A stretch of DNA of 64,000 nucleotides, taken from an uncultured Muribaculaceae bacterium (GTDB lineage: Bacteria; Bacteroidota; Bacteroidia; Bacteroidales; Muribaculaceae). Positions within the stretch are counted from its first letter, which is position 1, and every line of letters starts with the position of its first letter. The position numbers were made by a program, and so were the translations under genes. The notes beneath the pieces were generated by a model. That model did not search any database and was not told the origin of the DNA. It saw nothing but the letters and a program-made list of their open reading frames with translations. Shown here in pieces: positions 46,271 through 55,694 of this stretch. The stretch covers positions 62,001 to 126,000 of the forward strand of contig CALUMG010000004.1 in NCBI GenBank assembly GCA_944321705.1, written 5' to 3'.

Positions 46271-46681
46271 TCAGGATATTATTGTTGCTACAATCTTGCG
46301 AGGGGAGGCGTCGTTGCGGAATTCACACAAATATATGCCTTGCCAAGTTCCAAGGTTGAGTTTTCCATGTGAAATGGGGATGCAGAGTGACGTCCCTGTT
46401 ATTGTCGATTTTGCATGTGCCGGCATGTCGTCGGATCCTTCCAGTGTGTGACTGTAATAGGGAACGTTTTCGGGGACTAAATTGTTGAAGATTATATTCA
46501 TGTCGGAACGAACGTCGGGGTCGGCATTTTCATTTAATGACAGGCCACAACTTGTGTGCTTGATGAAAAGGTGCAACAATCCTTGTTCGGGAAGTTGGGG
46601 CATGTGTCGCATAATTTCGGCTGTGACGAGATGGAATCCGCGTCGATGAGCCGGGAGAGTGAATTCTATTTGGGAAACCAT
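46271..46681 (-). CDS. YjbQ-family protein (secondary thiamine-phosphate synthase type)
   Basis: 136 residues of the UPF0047/YjbQ family, small beta-sandwich trimers. HTSCGLSLNENADPDVRSDMN and the His and acidic residues of SDDMPAHAKSTITG are the conserved site. LNLGTWQGIYLCEFR closes the fold. E. coli YjbQ has weak thiamine-phosphate synthase activity; the true role is unclear. It is a single gene, 120 bp upstream of rsfS and in the same direction. Confidence 0.88.
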   Translation of the reverse strand: MVSQIEFTLPAHRRGFHLVTAEIMRHMPQLPEQGLLHLFIKHTSCGLSLNENADPDVRSDMNIIFNNLVPENVPYYSHTLEGSDDMPAHAKSTITGTSLCIPISHGKLNLGTWQGIYLCEFRNDASPRKIVATIIS

Positions 46682-46813
46682 TGTGTTTTTATGTTAAATT
46701 TTATTTGGTGGATAAATGAAAATACATGGTAAAAGTACAAATATTCATTTAATTATGCCAACGAGTCGTCGGGCTTGACACGAAAGTAATATTGAATTTA
46801 GTGATTAAATGAG

Positions 46814-46821
46814 TATTTTTG
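46814..46821 (+). promoter_or_regulatory. Probable -7 box of the AlbA_2 gene
   Basis: TATTTTTG, 66 nt before the start codon; TTG lies near -33. Confidence 0.4.
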
Positions 46822-46887
46822 CATGGGAACAGACGCATGCATTCCATTGCGTTGCTTGAAGGTTTCTGAAAATAAAGGGAAACTATT

Positions 46888-47553
46888 ATGGACTACAGCA
46901 TAAAAACGATAAAAAGCAAGCATTATATCCAAAATCTCATAGAGGAAGGCGAGCATGAGCATCAAGATTTCAAGTATCAAATATCCGATGCCCGAAAAAT
47001 AGCTCGAAGCATATCGGCATTTGCCAACAACACCGGTGGCCGGCTGCTTATAGGGGTTAAGGACAACGGAAATATCGTGGGGGTGGAAAGTGATGAGGAA
47101 ATTTACATGATAGAGCAGGCTGCGAAAATGTATTGCCGTCCACCGCAGGAGGTTGATTTTTCAATTTATCGCGTCGAAGGGAAAAATGTGCTTAAGGTCG
47201 ATATCATGGCTGCAAAAAAACGTCCGGTCATGGTTTTGGAAGAAGAGAAGCGATTAAAAGCGTATTATCGCGTGGCCGATGAAAATATTTTGGCCGATCC
47301 TGTTCATGTGAAGATATGGAAAAGCTTGGGGTCAAACGATGGGATGTCGTATAGCGACAAGGAACATGCCATTGCAAGTTGTGTGTACAAGGTTGGAATT
47401 TTGTCGGTCGAAGATTGCATGAAATTGACCCATGTGTCACGCAAATCTGCCGAAGATGCCATTGTAAGTCTTTGTCGGACAGGAACGCTTGCTGTAAAAT
47501 ATGAAGGAGGAAAATTTTTTATTGTACCCGGACCGGAAAGCAAAGAGGTGTGA
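46888..47553 (+). CDS. Schlafen AlbA_2-domain protein with C-terminal winged helix
   Basis: 221 residues. The N-terminal domain (EHEHQDFKYQISDARKIARS, FANNTGGRLLIGVKDNGNIVG, about residues 18-125) is the Schlafen AlbA_2 putative nucleic-acid-binding domain with the acidic E/D pair followed by GG-loop. The C-terminal 70 residues (GILSVEDCMKLTHVSRKSAEDAIVSL) look like a winged helix. Related proteins are annotated as ATP-binding or transcriptional regulators, and some AlbA_2 proteins belong to defence systems. The role here is unknown. It converges on recQ with 16 bp between stops. Confidence 0.8.
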   Translation: MDYSIKTIKSKHYIQNLIEEGEHEHQDFKYQISDARKIARSISAFANNTGGRLLIGVKDNGNIVGVESDEEIYMIEQAAKMYCRPPQEVDFSIYRVEGKNVLKVDIMAAKKRPVMVLEEEKRLKAYYRVADENILADPVHVKIWKSLGSNDGMSYSDKEHAIASCVYKVGILSVEDCMKLTHVSRKSAEDAIVSLCRTGTLAVKYEGGKFFIVPGPESKEV

Positions 47554-47569
47554 TATAGATATTGTCTTT

Positions 47570-49387
47570 TCACTCACCATAGGTGGTGAACTCGTTTACC
47601 ATGTCGGTAAATGGCTTCCAAAATGTTTCAGTTTTTTTCTCGCCTATGCCCGGAAGCAGTGAAAACATGGCCTTGGATGTTGGTCGGTTTATGGCAATTG
47701 CCTCAAGGACTTTGTCGCTGAAAACCATGTATGGAGGCATGTGCAACTTGTGTGCGATGTCACGTCGCAATTCTTTGAGCGAGTCAAAAAGTAATTTGTC
47801 GGAAGCCGACATGATTGAGTCTTCTTTCTTTTCAATATTTCTTGCCACGGTGTGGTTGTCGTAATAGAATCGTGACAATTGTGCTGTTTTTTGGCTTTTG
47901 AGCACTTCCCATCCATATTCTGTAACTCGCAGATGATTGCCATGCTCGTAAGCCACATCGATTAGTCCCATTTGCAGCATTTGCAACAAATAAGCGTTCC
48001 ATTGCGCGAAATTTAGATTTCGGCCCACGCCATAAGTTTTCAGATGGTTGTATCCCTTTTTAATGATTTCGGTTTTTGTTGAACCTTTTAAGATGTCGAT
48101 TATGGTTGAGAAATTTTCTTTTTCTACCACTCGCACTATTGCACTCATTGCCATTTGGCACAATTGAGTTCCGTCAAAACGTTCAGGTGGGTCCATGCAC
48201 ACGTCGCAATTGCCGCAATCGTGGTCGAAACGCTCGTTAAAGTAACTTAATAATATGCGTCGGCGGCATACGCTCGATTCGGCATATTGCTGCATCCTGC
48301 GAATCTTATCGGTTTCAACGTCGGCATTGGACGACTGTTTGGCGAGGTTCATCAAGGCGGCGACATCGCTAAAAGAGTAGAACATGATTGCTTCGGCCGG
48401 CATCCCGTCGCGCCCTGCTCGCCCTATTTCTTGATAATAGCATTCCATATTCTTTGGCATGTTGTTGTGAATCACCCAACGGACGTTGCTTTTGTTTATC
48501 CCCATGCCGAAAGCCACTGTGGCGCACACGATTTGCAAATCATCGTTGAGAAAATCTGTTTGTACTTTTTCTTTTATGTCGGTATCGAGACCGGCATGAT
48601 AGGCTGCGGCATTGTATCCGATTTGTAACAGTTTGGCTGCAAGTTTTTCGGTGTCGGCACGTCGCATGCAGTATATGATGCCGCTGTCGCCTTTGTGCGA
48701 CTCGATGAATTTCACCATCATCCTGAACTTGTCGTTGCCGCTCATGTTCCTTATGACTCGTAGTGAAATATTTTTTCGGTCGAAGGATGTTATGAATAAT
48801 TTGGCGTCGGGTATTGAAAGTTGTTTTACAATGTCGTCTCTTGTCAGGCGGTCGGCGGTCGCTGTCAGTGCCATTATCGGGACATTGGGGAATCGAGACT
48901 TCAGTATCGACAGACGTGTGTATTCGATTCGGAAATCATGCCCCCATTGTGAAATGCAATGGGCTTCATCGATGGCGATGAGGCTTATCTTCATGCTTGC
49001 AGACCATGAATCGAGTTCGGCAAGCAATCTTTCGGGAGAAATGTACAGCAGTTTTATTCGTCCGGCAAAAACTTGTTCGGCCACTTCACGGTTGAACTGT
49101 TCAGATTGGTTGCTGTTTATGGCAGCGGCAGGTATTCCATGACTTTGCAAAGTGTCTACCTGGTCTTTCATCAGAGCCAGCAGGGGAGATACTACTATCG
49201 TGCATCCTTCCATTAGCAATGCGGGAATTTGGAAACAGATTGATTTTCCTCCGCCTGTGGGCATCAGCACGACGGCATCGTTTCCTTCTATTACGCATTT
49301 TATGACTTCATATTGCAAAGGCAAGAATGATGAGTACCCGTAGAATTTCTTGAGCAGCCCCGAAGCCTTGCGTTTCAATTTGTCCAT
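47570..49387 (-). CDS. recQ: RecQ-family ATP-dependent DNA helicase (copy 1, short)
   Basis: 605 residues. Helicase motifs: VVLMPTGGGKSICFQIPAL (Walker A), AIDEAHCISQWGHDFR (DEAH plus aromatic loop), ALTATADRLTRDDI and QEIGRAGRDGMPAEAI (motif VI). The RQC zinc site has SVCRRRILLSYFNERFDHDC and GNCDVCMDPPE. The C-terminal HRDC-like part starts near LRRDIAHKLHMPPYMVFSD. It is a 3'-5' helicase for recombination repair. It lies 6 bp after the sugar transferase gene and is the likely second gene of that pair. A longer RecQ is encoded at 60808-62988. Confidence 0.95.
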   Translation of the reverse strand: MDKLKRKASGLLKKFYGYSSFLPLQYEVIKCVIEGNDAVVLMPTGGGKSICFQIPALLMEGCTIVVSPLLALMKDQVDTLQSHGIPAAAINSNQSEQFNREVAEQVFAGRIKLLYISPERLLAELDSWSASMKISLIAIDEAHCISQWGHDFRIEYTRLSILKSRFPNVPIMALTATADRLTRDDIVKQLSIPDAKLFITSFDRKNISLRVIRNMSGNDKFRMMVKFIESHKGDSGIIYCMRRADTEKLAAKLLQIGYNAAAYHAGLDTDIKEKVQTDFLNDDLQIVCATVAFGMGINKSNVRWVIHNNMPKNMECYYQEIGRAGRDGMPAEAIMFYSFSDVAALMNLAKQSSNADVETDKIRRMQQYAESSVCRRRILLSYFNERFDHDCGNCDVCMDPPERFDGTQLCQMAMSAIVRVVEKENFSTIIDILKGSTKTEIIKKGYNHLKTYGVGRNLNFAQWNAYLLQMLQMGLIDVAYEHGNHLRVTEYGWEVLKSQKTAQLSRFYYDNHTVARNIEKKEDSIMSASDKLLFDSLKELRRDIAHKLHMPPYMVFSDKVLEAIAINRPTSKAMFSLLPGIGEKKTETFWKPFTDMVNEFTTYGE

Positions 49388-49393
49388 GATGCT

Positions 49394-50773
49394 TTAGAAT
49401 GCGTTTTTTTCTCCTTTGATCGCATTCACGACTGTAAGAAATATGATTTTCAAATCGAGCATGAGGTTCCAATTCTCGGTGTACCAAACGTCATATTCCA
49501 CACGTTTTTCCATTTGCCATAATTCTTTGGTTTCTCCGCGGTACCCGTTCACTTGCGCCCATCCGGTTATTCCGGGCTTTATGGTGTGTCTAATCATGTA
49601 TTTGTCGATTAAGACGCTGTAATCTTTGGTGTGCTTTACCATGTGCGGGCGTGGACCTACTATAGACATGTCACCTCTTAGCACATTGAAAAATTGTGGC
49701 AACTCGTCGATGCTTGTTTTCCTGAGGAAATTACCAAATTGAGTTTTTCTCGGATCATCTTTTGTTGCTTGTATTTTATCGCTGTCGGTGTTTACTTTCA
49801 TGGTGCGGAATTTGTAACATGTAAATTCCTTACCACGGTATCCCGTGCGTTTTTGTTTAAAGAAGATGGGGCCGGGTGAGGAAATTTTTATCCCTATTGC
49901 GACCGGTATCAATATGAGAGGCGAAATTATAATTGCACATGTTGCAAACAATAAGTCGAAACTGCGTTTTACAATTTTGTTTAACATGTTGTTAAGTGGG
50001 TTTGGCCTTATTGACAATATTGGCACGTTGCCTATTGACATTAAATCGAATCTTCGGTTTATGGTTCGTCCAAACTGGGGCACATAATAAAAGTCGATGG
50101 CATTGTGGTCGGCGATTTGTATCATTCTTCTGATTGAGCCTTCGGGCTCGTCGGGCAATGTGCAGTACATTTCATCTATTACGTTTTCTTGAACAAAGCG
50201 GTCAATGTCATCGAGTGAGCCTTTGTAATATTCCGAAGGACATGAATTGCTTTTATTATCGAATATTCCCAATACCCTGAACCCATATCCGTCATCGCCA
50301 AGCATTTCGTCGAGCAGCCTGTTTCCTACCGTTCCGCCTCCAATGATTATTATCCTTTTGAAGTTGAACCCTTTGCTGCGATAGATTTTCAGCATCTTTT
50401 TTGAAAAGATCCACCAAATACACAGCGTGGGCATGAAAATTAGATAAAATTCGAGATATGTTCTTACATGTATGTTTTCAAGGTTTAGGAACAATAGCAT
50501 TGCAAAAAATAGGACAGCATGCAATACTACCGATTTTATGGCAGACAGAATGACTTGGTCGGCAAACATGATTCGAGTGCTGTGTATACTTGAATATACA
50601 TAACTGCATACGCCCATTGCGATATTCATCATGAACCATACTTGACGTGTGAAAAAATCGTCAGGTTGGCTGCATAACAAATATAGTGTGAGATATGTCA
50701 GGTTCAGTATCAGAAAATCTACAAATGTGAATACTCCCCTGATAAATTGACCATACCTACCTTTTTTTACCAT
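49394..50773 (-). CDS. Exopolysaccharide-initiating sugar transferase (WcaJ/WbaP type)
   Basis: 459 residues. Four to five N-terminal membrane helices (ending near residue 120) are followed by a CoA-binding-like Rossmann domain (RIIIIGGGTVGNRLLDEML, about 140-160). A further membrane dip (FDLLFATCAIIISPLILIPV) leads into the bacterial sugar transferase core (FKQKRTGYRGKEFTCYKFRTM, SIDELPQFFNVLRGDMSIVGPRP, KPGITGWAQVNGYRG). It moves a sugar phosphate onto undecaprenyl phosphate, the first step of exopolysaccharide or capsule repeats. No other polysaccharide gene is near. Confidence 0.92.
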   Translation of the reverse strand: MVKKGRYGQFIRGVFTFVDFLILNLTYLTLYLLCSQPDDFFTRQVWFMMNIAMGVCSYVYSSIHSTRIMFADQVILSAIKSVVLHAVLFFAMLLFLNLENIHVRTYLEFYLIFMPTLCIWWIFSKKMLKIYRSKGFNFKRIIIIGGGTVGNRLLDEMLGDDGYGFRVLGIFDNKSNSCPSEYYKGSLDDIDRFVQENVIDEMYCTLPDEPEGSIRRMIQIADHNAIDFYYVPQFGRTINRRFDLMSIGNVPILSIRPNPLNNMLNKIVKRSFDLLFATCAIIISPLILIPVAIGIKISSPGPIFFKQKRTGYRGKEFTCYKFRTMKVNTDSDKIQATKDDPRKTQFGNFLRKTSIDELPQFFNVLRGDMSIVGPRPHMVKHTKDYSVLIDKYMIRHTIKPGITGWAQVNGYRGETKELWQMEKRVEYDVWYTENWNLMLDLKIIFLTVVNAIKGEKNAF

Positions 50774-50865
50774 CTCAGTTATTAGTTCCTATGATAAAAG
50801 ATTAATGTGATTGTTATTTATAATGTAACGATGACGATGTCTCATTTATTATATAAAATTTCATA

Positions 50866-50907
50866 ATAAAAACACCTGTTTAATGTCTTTATGGGCTTAA
50901 ACAGGTG
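50866..50907 (-). terminator. Terminator of the DUF349 gene
   Basis: On the minus strand: CACCTGTTTAA / TTAAACAGGTG with a 14-nt loop, then TTTTTATT. Confidence 0.85.
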
Positions 50908-50995
50908 CTTGTTTTGGATTATACCTATGAAATATAACAACTTAGATATTTCTACTATTGTAAAAAAATGTAATATTGTTTATTATGCAACAAGG

Positions 50996-52873
50996 TTACA
51001 ATTTTTCATCAACGAGCTTTATTTTTTGCTCAAGCAATGCAAGGTCGTCCTTGATTTTTTGAATCTTGCGCTCAACTTCCTTAAGCATCGAGTTTCCACC
51101 TTTGGATTGCGCATTAAAGAAACCAAGGTTGTTTTCATAAGTCTTTAACTCGTTGCACTTTTGTTCATAAGTGCGGACAAGGCGTTCGCGTTCGCGATAA
51201 ATCTTGTCTTGATCTGATAGCTGGCTTATCGAGGATTCAAAATTGCTTAGATTGGCGCGTACTTCTTTCATGTCGAATTTATCGAAAGCTGCATTTATCG
51301 CTTCACGATATTCATTGTATATTTTGTCTTTTTCCTTGAAAGGTACATGTCCAGTGCCTTGCCATTGTTTCATCAATTCTCTCACTTTTTTTGCGCTTTC
51401 GGCATTGTCGCCGTTGCTTTCAAGCAAGTTCTTGATAGAAGCAATGATTTCACGTTTTGCCTTTAAGTTGGCATGTTCGGTTTGTCTTACCGATGAAGTT
51501 TGCTTGTTCTTTTGGTCGAAGAAGTAATCACATGCCGTTATGAACCGTTTCCACACGGCATCGCTGTGTTTCTTTACAACAGGACCGATTGTTTTCCATT
51601 CTTTTTGCAATGCAACCAGTTCATCGGCAGTTTTTTTCCAATCGGTGGAATCTTTCAATGCTTCGGCTTTCTCGCAAAGGGCGGTTTTTTTCTCAAGGTT
51701 TGCTGCAAGTTCTTCTTTCATTGCTTTGAAGAATTCGGCCTTGCGTGCGAAGAATTCATCGCAAGCTTTCCTGAAACGGGCAAACAGGTCGGCATTAACC
51801 TTGCGTGCGGCGAATCCAAGTTTTTTCCATTCCTCTTGCAATGCGATGATAGCTTTTGTGGCTTCATCCCATTTTGCGTAGCTTTTAAGAGCGGATGTGT
51901 CGATTGCTTCGATTTTTTCGCAGAGGGCAACCTTGGCCGATTCGTTTTCTTTTTCTTTTTCTTTGCGTTGTTCAAAGAAAGATTGGTATTTTTTATTAAT
52001 TACGGCCGAGGCTTCTTTGAAGCGAGCCCATAATTCTTCTCTCAGCTCTTTTGCGACAGGACCGATTTCCCTCCATTGGTTGTGCAGATCTTGCAATTTC
52101 CTGAAAGCAAGCACGACATCTTCGCATTTGTTGAGTTCTTCGGCTTCGGTACACAACATTTGCTTGGCTTCAAGATTTTTTTTGAAGTCATAGTCGCGCA
52201 ATTCTTTGTTCATCTTGAGAAGATCGTAGAAGTTTTCAGTAGCTTTCTGGTAACTTTTCCACATGTCTGTGGCATTCACAGCCGGGACTTCTCCGATGGC
52301 CTTGAATTCTTGTTGCAATTGCTGTACGCGATTGTATTGTTTATTAATGTTGTCGGGATCGGCAACGATTGCCTCTATTTCGGCAATTATTTTGCGTTTG
52401 CTTTCCAAGTTGGCAACTCTTGCTGCTTCTTGTTCGGCATTGAATTCGGCTCTTTTTTCTTTTATTTGATTCAACAGTTCTTTGAACTTGGCTTCAACTT
52501 CATCTTCTTTTGCGGCAAATGCAGTTTCTTCATTGCCTTTTTCAAGAAATTCTTCTTTTTCTTTGGCAATTTCTGCATTCCTGATGGCATAGAAGGCGAG
52601 TTTTATTTGATTAACGTCGTCACGAATTGTGTCAACAGGTTGTTCCAGCAAATTTTCTAATGCAGAAACAAGTTCATGCTTGTCGAGAGAAGAGTAGTCG
52701 GTTTTCTTAGTTGTTTTTTCACCTTCCTTCACATCGGCAACTGTTGTCTGAACTGTAGTTTCTTCAGAATTGTTTTCTACTGTATTTCCGGCATTTTCTA
52801 TTCCCGGTTCGTTGTTCAAGGTTACGTCTTTTTCCTGATTTTCGCAGGATTCGGACTTTTCACGCAATTCCAT
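50996..52873 (-). CDS. DUF349 repeat protein
   Basis: 625 residues, highly charged and helical. At least five DUF349-like repeats are seen, each with a segment such as ELWARFKEASAVINKKYQSF, LFARFRKACDEFFARKAEFF, VWKRFITACDYFFDQKNKQ or IYNEYREAINAAFDKF. The N-terminal 70 residues are acidic and low in complexity. No signal or membrane segment. DUF349 proteins are linked to RNA or stress functions in other bacteria but have no settled activity. It has its own promoter box (TATATTTG, minus, 52924-52931) and terminator. Confidence 0.85.
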   Translation of the reverse strand: MELREKSESCENQEKDVTLNNEPGIENAGNTVENNSEETTVQTTVADVKEGEKTTKKTDYSSLDKHELVSALENLLEQPVDTIRDDVNQIKLAFYAIRNAEIAKEKEEFLEKGNEETAFAAKEDEVEAKFKELLNQIKEKRAEFNAEQEAARVANLESKRKIIAEIEAIVADPDNINKQYNRVQQLQQEFKAIGEVPAVNATDMWKSYQKATENFYDLLKMNKELRDYDFKKNLEAKQMLCTEAEELNKCEDVVLAFRKLQDLHNQWREIGPVAKELREELWARFKEASAVINKKYQSFFEQRKEKEKENESAKVALCEKIEAIDTSALKSYAKWDEATKAIIALQEEWKKLGFAARKVNADLFARFRKACDEFFARKAEFFKAMKEELAANLEKKTALCEKAEALKDSTDWKKTADELVALQKEWKTIGPVVKKHSDAVWKRFITACDYFFDQKNKQTSSVRQTEHANLKAKREIIASIKNLLESNGDNAESAKKVRELMKQWQGTGHVPFKEKDKIYNEYREAINAAFDKFDMKEVRANLSNFESSISQLSDQDKIYRERERLVRTYEQKCNELKTYENNLGFFNAQSKGGNSMLKEVERKIQKIKDDLALLEQKIKLVDEKL

Positions 52874-52923
52874 AATTTTTTAATCTTTAAAGCCTGCAAA
52901 AACAGGTTAATTACATTTGAGGC

Positions 52924-52931
52924 CAAATATA
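52924..52931 (-). promoter_or_regulatory. -7 box of the DUF349 gene
   Basis: TATATTTG on the minus strand, about 50 nt before the start codon; the -33 element is only partial. Confidence 0.5.
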
Positions 52932-52998
52932 CGCAATTTTCCAAGAATCACATTACGCTTTAACTTTTTTTTGAGTGCATGTTGCGTAAATATGTAAT

Positions 52999-54237
52999 TT
53001 ATATGTTCGGGCCATATACTATTGTGGTTTCGTTTGACTTGTCGAATAGGCGAACAGCGGTTTCAGCTATTTTCCGGGGAGTGATTTTTTTGTATTTATC
53101 CACTTCGGTGTTTATGTCCTCGGCTTTAGACAATAGCTCATAGTAGCATAATTTTGAGGCTTTTTCGGAGTAGCTGATGTTTTCAAAGCATTCTTTGGAG
53201 TCGAATTTGTTAGTGTATTTTTCGATTTCATAGCTTGAAACGTCTCCATTGATAAGCTTTTGTATTTCGAAATCTATTGCTTTTTCGGCCTTTTCTATTG
53301 AAGCATTCTCTTGCAAGCGTCCTTTTATCAAGAATAGGCCCGGGTCGATTGAGCCGGTCACCGAGGCATCAAGGTCGGTGAAAATGTCGGATTTCATTAA
53401 TACATTCTTGAAGAATCTTGCAGAATTCCCATTGGCAAGAATGTCGCTAATAATATCACACGACTGGAAGTCGGGGTGGTTGCGGCAACATGTGTGGAAT
53501 GCCTTTACGATGACGGTTTGGGGAACTTGTTTGTTCACTTCTTTTCGTCTTGGAGCATTTTGTTTTGGCTCAAGTGGGAGCATGCGTGGCTTGATGTCGC
53601 GCATTGGAATGTCTCCCATCCATTTTTCCACGAGCTTTACTGTTTCATCAAATGTTATGTTGCCTGCTATGCACATTATCAAGTTGTTTGGGGCGTAATG
53701 GGCATAGAAAAAATCACGAGCATCATCAAGCGTGGCATTTTCAATTTCACTAATGTCATTCCCGATAACCGGCCATCGGTATGGGTGTACTTTATATGCT
53801 TCAGCTCTCAGTATGTGGTCGAGGTCGCCATAAGGCACGTTGATGCACCGTTGCTTGAATTCTTCAATCACGACTCCTTTCTGCACGTCGAAGGCGTGCT
53901 GAGTGAACGCAAGTCTGTTTAGCCGGTCGCTTTCCAGCCATAGAGCCGTCTCAATATTGTGTGCAGGAATGGTTTCATAGAAATTGGTGATGTCACTGCT
54001 TGTCCATGCATTGCTGTCGCCTCCGGCTTCTTGCAATGGGATGTCGAAGTTTGGAATATTGGCCGATCCTCCAAACATGAGGTGCTCAAACAGGTGGGCA
54101 AAGCCAGTGTGTCCGCATGTTTCATCACGGGCTCCCACGTCGTATAATAAATTCAACGCTACCATTTGCGTGGTAGCGTCGTGGTGATGTAATAGACGAA
54201 TGCCGTTGGACAGTCGTGTTGATTTTACGTTAATCAT
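52999..54237 (-). CDS. M16 family zinc peptidase
   Basis: 412 residues, a single M16 half (N-domain plus C-domain) as in processing-peptidase-like enzymes. The inverted zinc motif HLFEHLMFGG (HxxEH) begins near residue 47, with the third ligand (Glu) expected about 75 residues later near the DDARDFFYAHYAPNN stretch. No signal peptide is apparent, so it is probably cytosolic unless translocated otherwise. It is the last gene of the operon helical protein-cyclophilin-M16 (gaps of 26 and 12 bp). Confidence 0.9.
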   Translation of the reverse strand: MINVKSTRLSNGIRLLHHHDATTQMVALNLLYDVGARDETCGHTGFAHLFEHLMFGGSANIPNFDIPLQEAGGDSNAWTSSDITNFYETIPAHNIETALWLESDRLNRLAFTQHAFDVQKGVVIEEFKQRCINVPYGDLDHILRAEAYKVHPYRWPVIGNDISEIENATLDDARDFFYAHYAPNNLIMCIAGNITFDETVKLVEKWMGDIPMRDIKPRMLPLEPKQNAPRRKEVNKQVPQTVIVKAFHTCCRNHPDFQSCDIISDILANGNSARFFKNVLMKSDIFTDLDASVTGSIDPGLFLIKGRLQENASIEKAEKAIDFEIQKLINGDVSSYEIEKYTNKFDSKECFENISYSEKASKLCYYELLSKAEDINTEVDKYKKITPRKIAETAVRLFDKSNETTIVYGPNI

Positions 54238-54249
54238 TGTGATACAAAA

Positions 54250-55131
54250 TCATTCAAGTATGGTCATGGAAATTATCTTGATGTCGTTTTTAGGCCTGTC
54301 TGCACGACCGGTTTCAACATTTTCTATTTGTTCAACGACATCCATGCCCGAAACGACTTCGCCAAATACGGTGTATTGTCCGTCAAGGTGAGGTGTTCCG
54401 CCTATTGTAGTGTAGGCCTTTACTTGTTCGGGAGTGAACGAGAAAGGAGATTTTTCATATTCGGCTTTTGCTTGAGCGATTAACTCTTGACTTAGTTTAT
54501 CAAGCCCTGCTTCATCCTTGGCGGCTCTCATTTTCATTATTTCTTTTCTATGAGGAGCTACTATAGAATCGAGAATCTGTTGAGTATGCATAGTGGCTAT
54601 TTGAGCCTGCATTTGGTTTAGCTGGTCTTGGGTGTATGCGCGACCGGTCACGATGTAGAATTGAGAGCCTGAAGATTCCCTTTTCGGGTTTACTTGGTCG
54701 GCTTGACGAGCAGCGGCTAACGCACCTTTTTTATGGAAGTATTTTGGGTATACGATTTCGGCTTCGATGTTGTAGCCGGGTCCACCCATGCCAAGCATTG
54801 TGTTGGCATCAGCATTTTTGGAATCTCCGTCGCCTGTCTGTATCATGAATTGCCTGATAACTCGGTGAAAAAGCACACCGTCGTAGTAGCCTTCTTTTGC
54901 GAGTTTGAGGAAGTTGTCGCGATGTTTTGGGGTCTCATTATATAATTCTATGACTATGTCGCCCAATGAAGTTGTTATTTTTACTTTTTTCAAGCCATTG
55001 TCGGCGATAGTGTCTTTTGTTTGTGTCATGATGCCGTTTTGTTGGTTGTTAGTCTGTTTGTTTCCTGAGCAGCTGACAAATAAAATTGCAACTGTCAATG
55101 CCAATAGGCATTTTAATGTTTTCCGTATCAT
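54250..55131 (-). CDS. Cyclophilin-type peptidyl-prolyl isomerase lipoprotein
   Basis: 293 residues. Lipobox ALTVAILFVSC (Cys21) and a short Asn/Gln-rich linker. The cyclophilin domain starts VKITTSLGDIVIELYNE and includes VLFHRVIRQFMIQTGD (catalytic Arg) and SGSQFYIVTG. An insert of about 65 helical residues (QMQAQIATMHTQQILDS...) splits the barrel, after which PHLDGQYTVFGEVVSGMDVV completes it. It assists folding of exported proteins, anchored in a membrane on the periplasmic side. It lies in the operon with the M16 gene. Confidence 0.93.
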   Translation of the reverse strand: MIRKTLKCLLALTVAILFVSCSGNKQTNNQQNGIMTQTKDTIADNGLKKVKITTSLGDIVIELYNETPKHRDNFLKLAKEGYYDGVLFHRVIRQFMIQTGDGDSKNADANTMLGMGGPGYNIEAEIVYPKYFHKKGALAAARQADQVNPKRESSGSQFYIVTGRAYTQDQLNQMQAQIATMHTQQILDSIVAPHRKEIMKMRAAKDEAGLDKLSQELIAQAKAEYEKSPFSFTPEQVKAYTTIGGTPHLDGQYTVFGEVVSGMDVVEQIENVETGRADRPKNDIKIISMTILE

Positions 55132-55157
55132 TGTGGTTGCGTGATTCTAGATGCGGT

Positions 55158-55535
55158 TTATAATCCCGGAGTAGGGTATAGTCTCTTGTATATGCGTCGG
55201 AAGTTGTCGTTTTCTTTGATGAGTTCATTGGCATGCTCAAGATAGTTGTCACCCCATATTCCGGCAATTAGGTCGGGCAAATATTTATGCTCCCTGTCCT
55301 TGGATATTGCGGCTTTGATGAGCTTGTCGATTTCAGGCGCATATTTTTGAGGATCTATGGCGTTTAGGTACCTTGCGGTGCTTGCCACGAATTGCCCGTT
55401 TGAATCCACATTTATCATGTTGTCGATGAGTTCGGGCATGATGGGATCGATTTGGCCTATATTGTTTGCTATATATTCATAAGTTGCCAATCCGTTTGGA
55501 TCCTTGCTTAATTTCTTCTTTAATACTTCGTCCAT
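55158..55535 (-). CDS. Small helical protein of unknown function
   Basis: 125 residues, cytosolic, all-helical by composition. Short repeating helical pairs (YEYIANNIGQIDPIMPELID, VASTARYLNAIDPQKYAPEI, LPDLIAGIWGDNYLEHANEL) suggest a HEAT-like arrangement, but no named family is recognised. It is the first gene of the operon that continues with the cyclophilin and M16 peptidase, right after a perfect promoter. It is well supported as coding by spacing and promoter. Confidence 0.75.
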   Translation of the reverse strand: MDEVLKKKLSKDPNGLATYEYIANNIGQIDPIMPELIDNMINVDSNGQFVASTARYLNAIDPQKYAPEIDKLIKAAISKDREHKYLPDLIAGIWGDNYLEHANELIKENDNFRRIYKRLYPTPGL

Positions 55536-55570
55536 TTTTTTGAAATTTGACTATATATGCAAATAATCGG

Positions 55571-55602
55571 CAAATATAATTTAAACGTGTCATATAAGCA
55601 AA
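55571..55602 (-). promoter_or_regulatory. Promoter of the helical-cyclophilin-M16 operon
   Basis: On the minus strand: TTTG, exactly 20 nt, TATATTTG (55578-55571). Confidence 0.8.
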
Positions 55603-55634
55603 AAAATGTTTCGGCTTGCATGGGAAATGCGTGT

Positions 55635-55666
55635 TTTGTAATGTAGGTCCAAGTTGTGTATCTTTG
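55635..55666 (+). promoter_or_regulatory. Promoter of the EEP-fold gene
   Basis: TTTG (55635-55638), exactly 20 nt, TATCTTTG (55659-55666), back to back with the minus-strand promoter. Confidence 0.8.
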
Positions 55667-55694
55667 CCGTGCATAATTTTAGAGCGGAGTTGCA

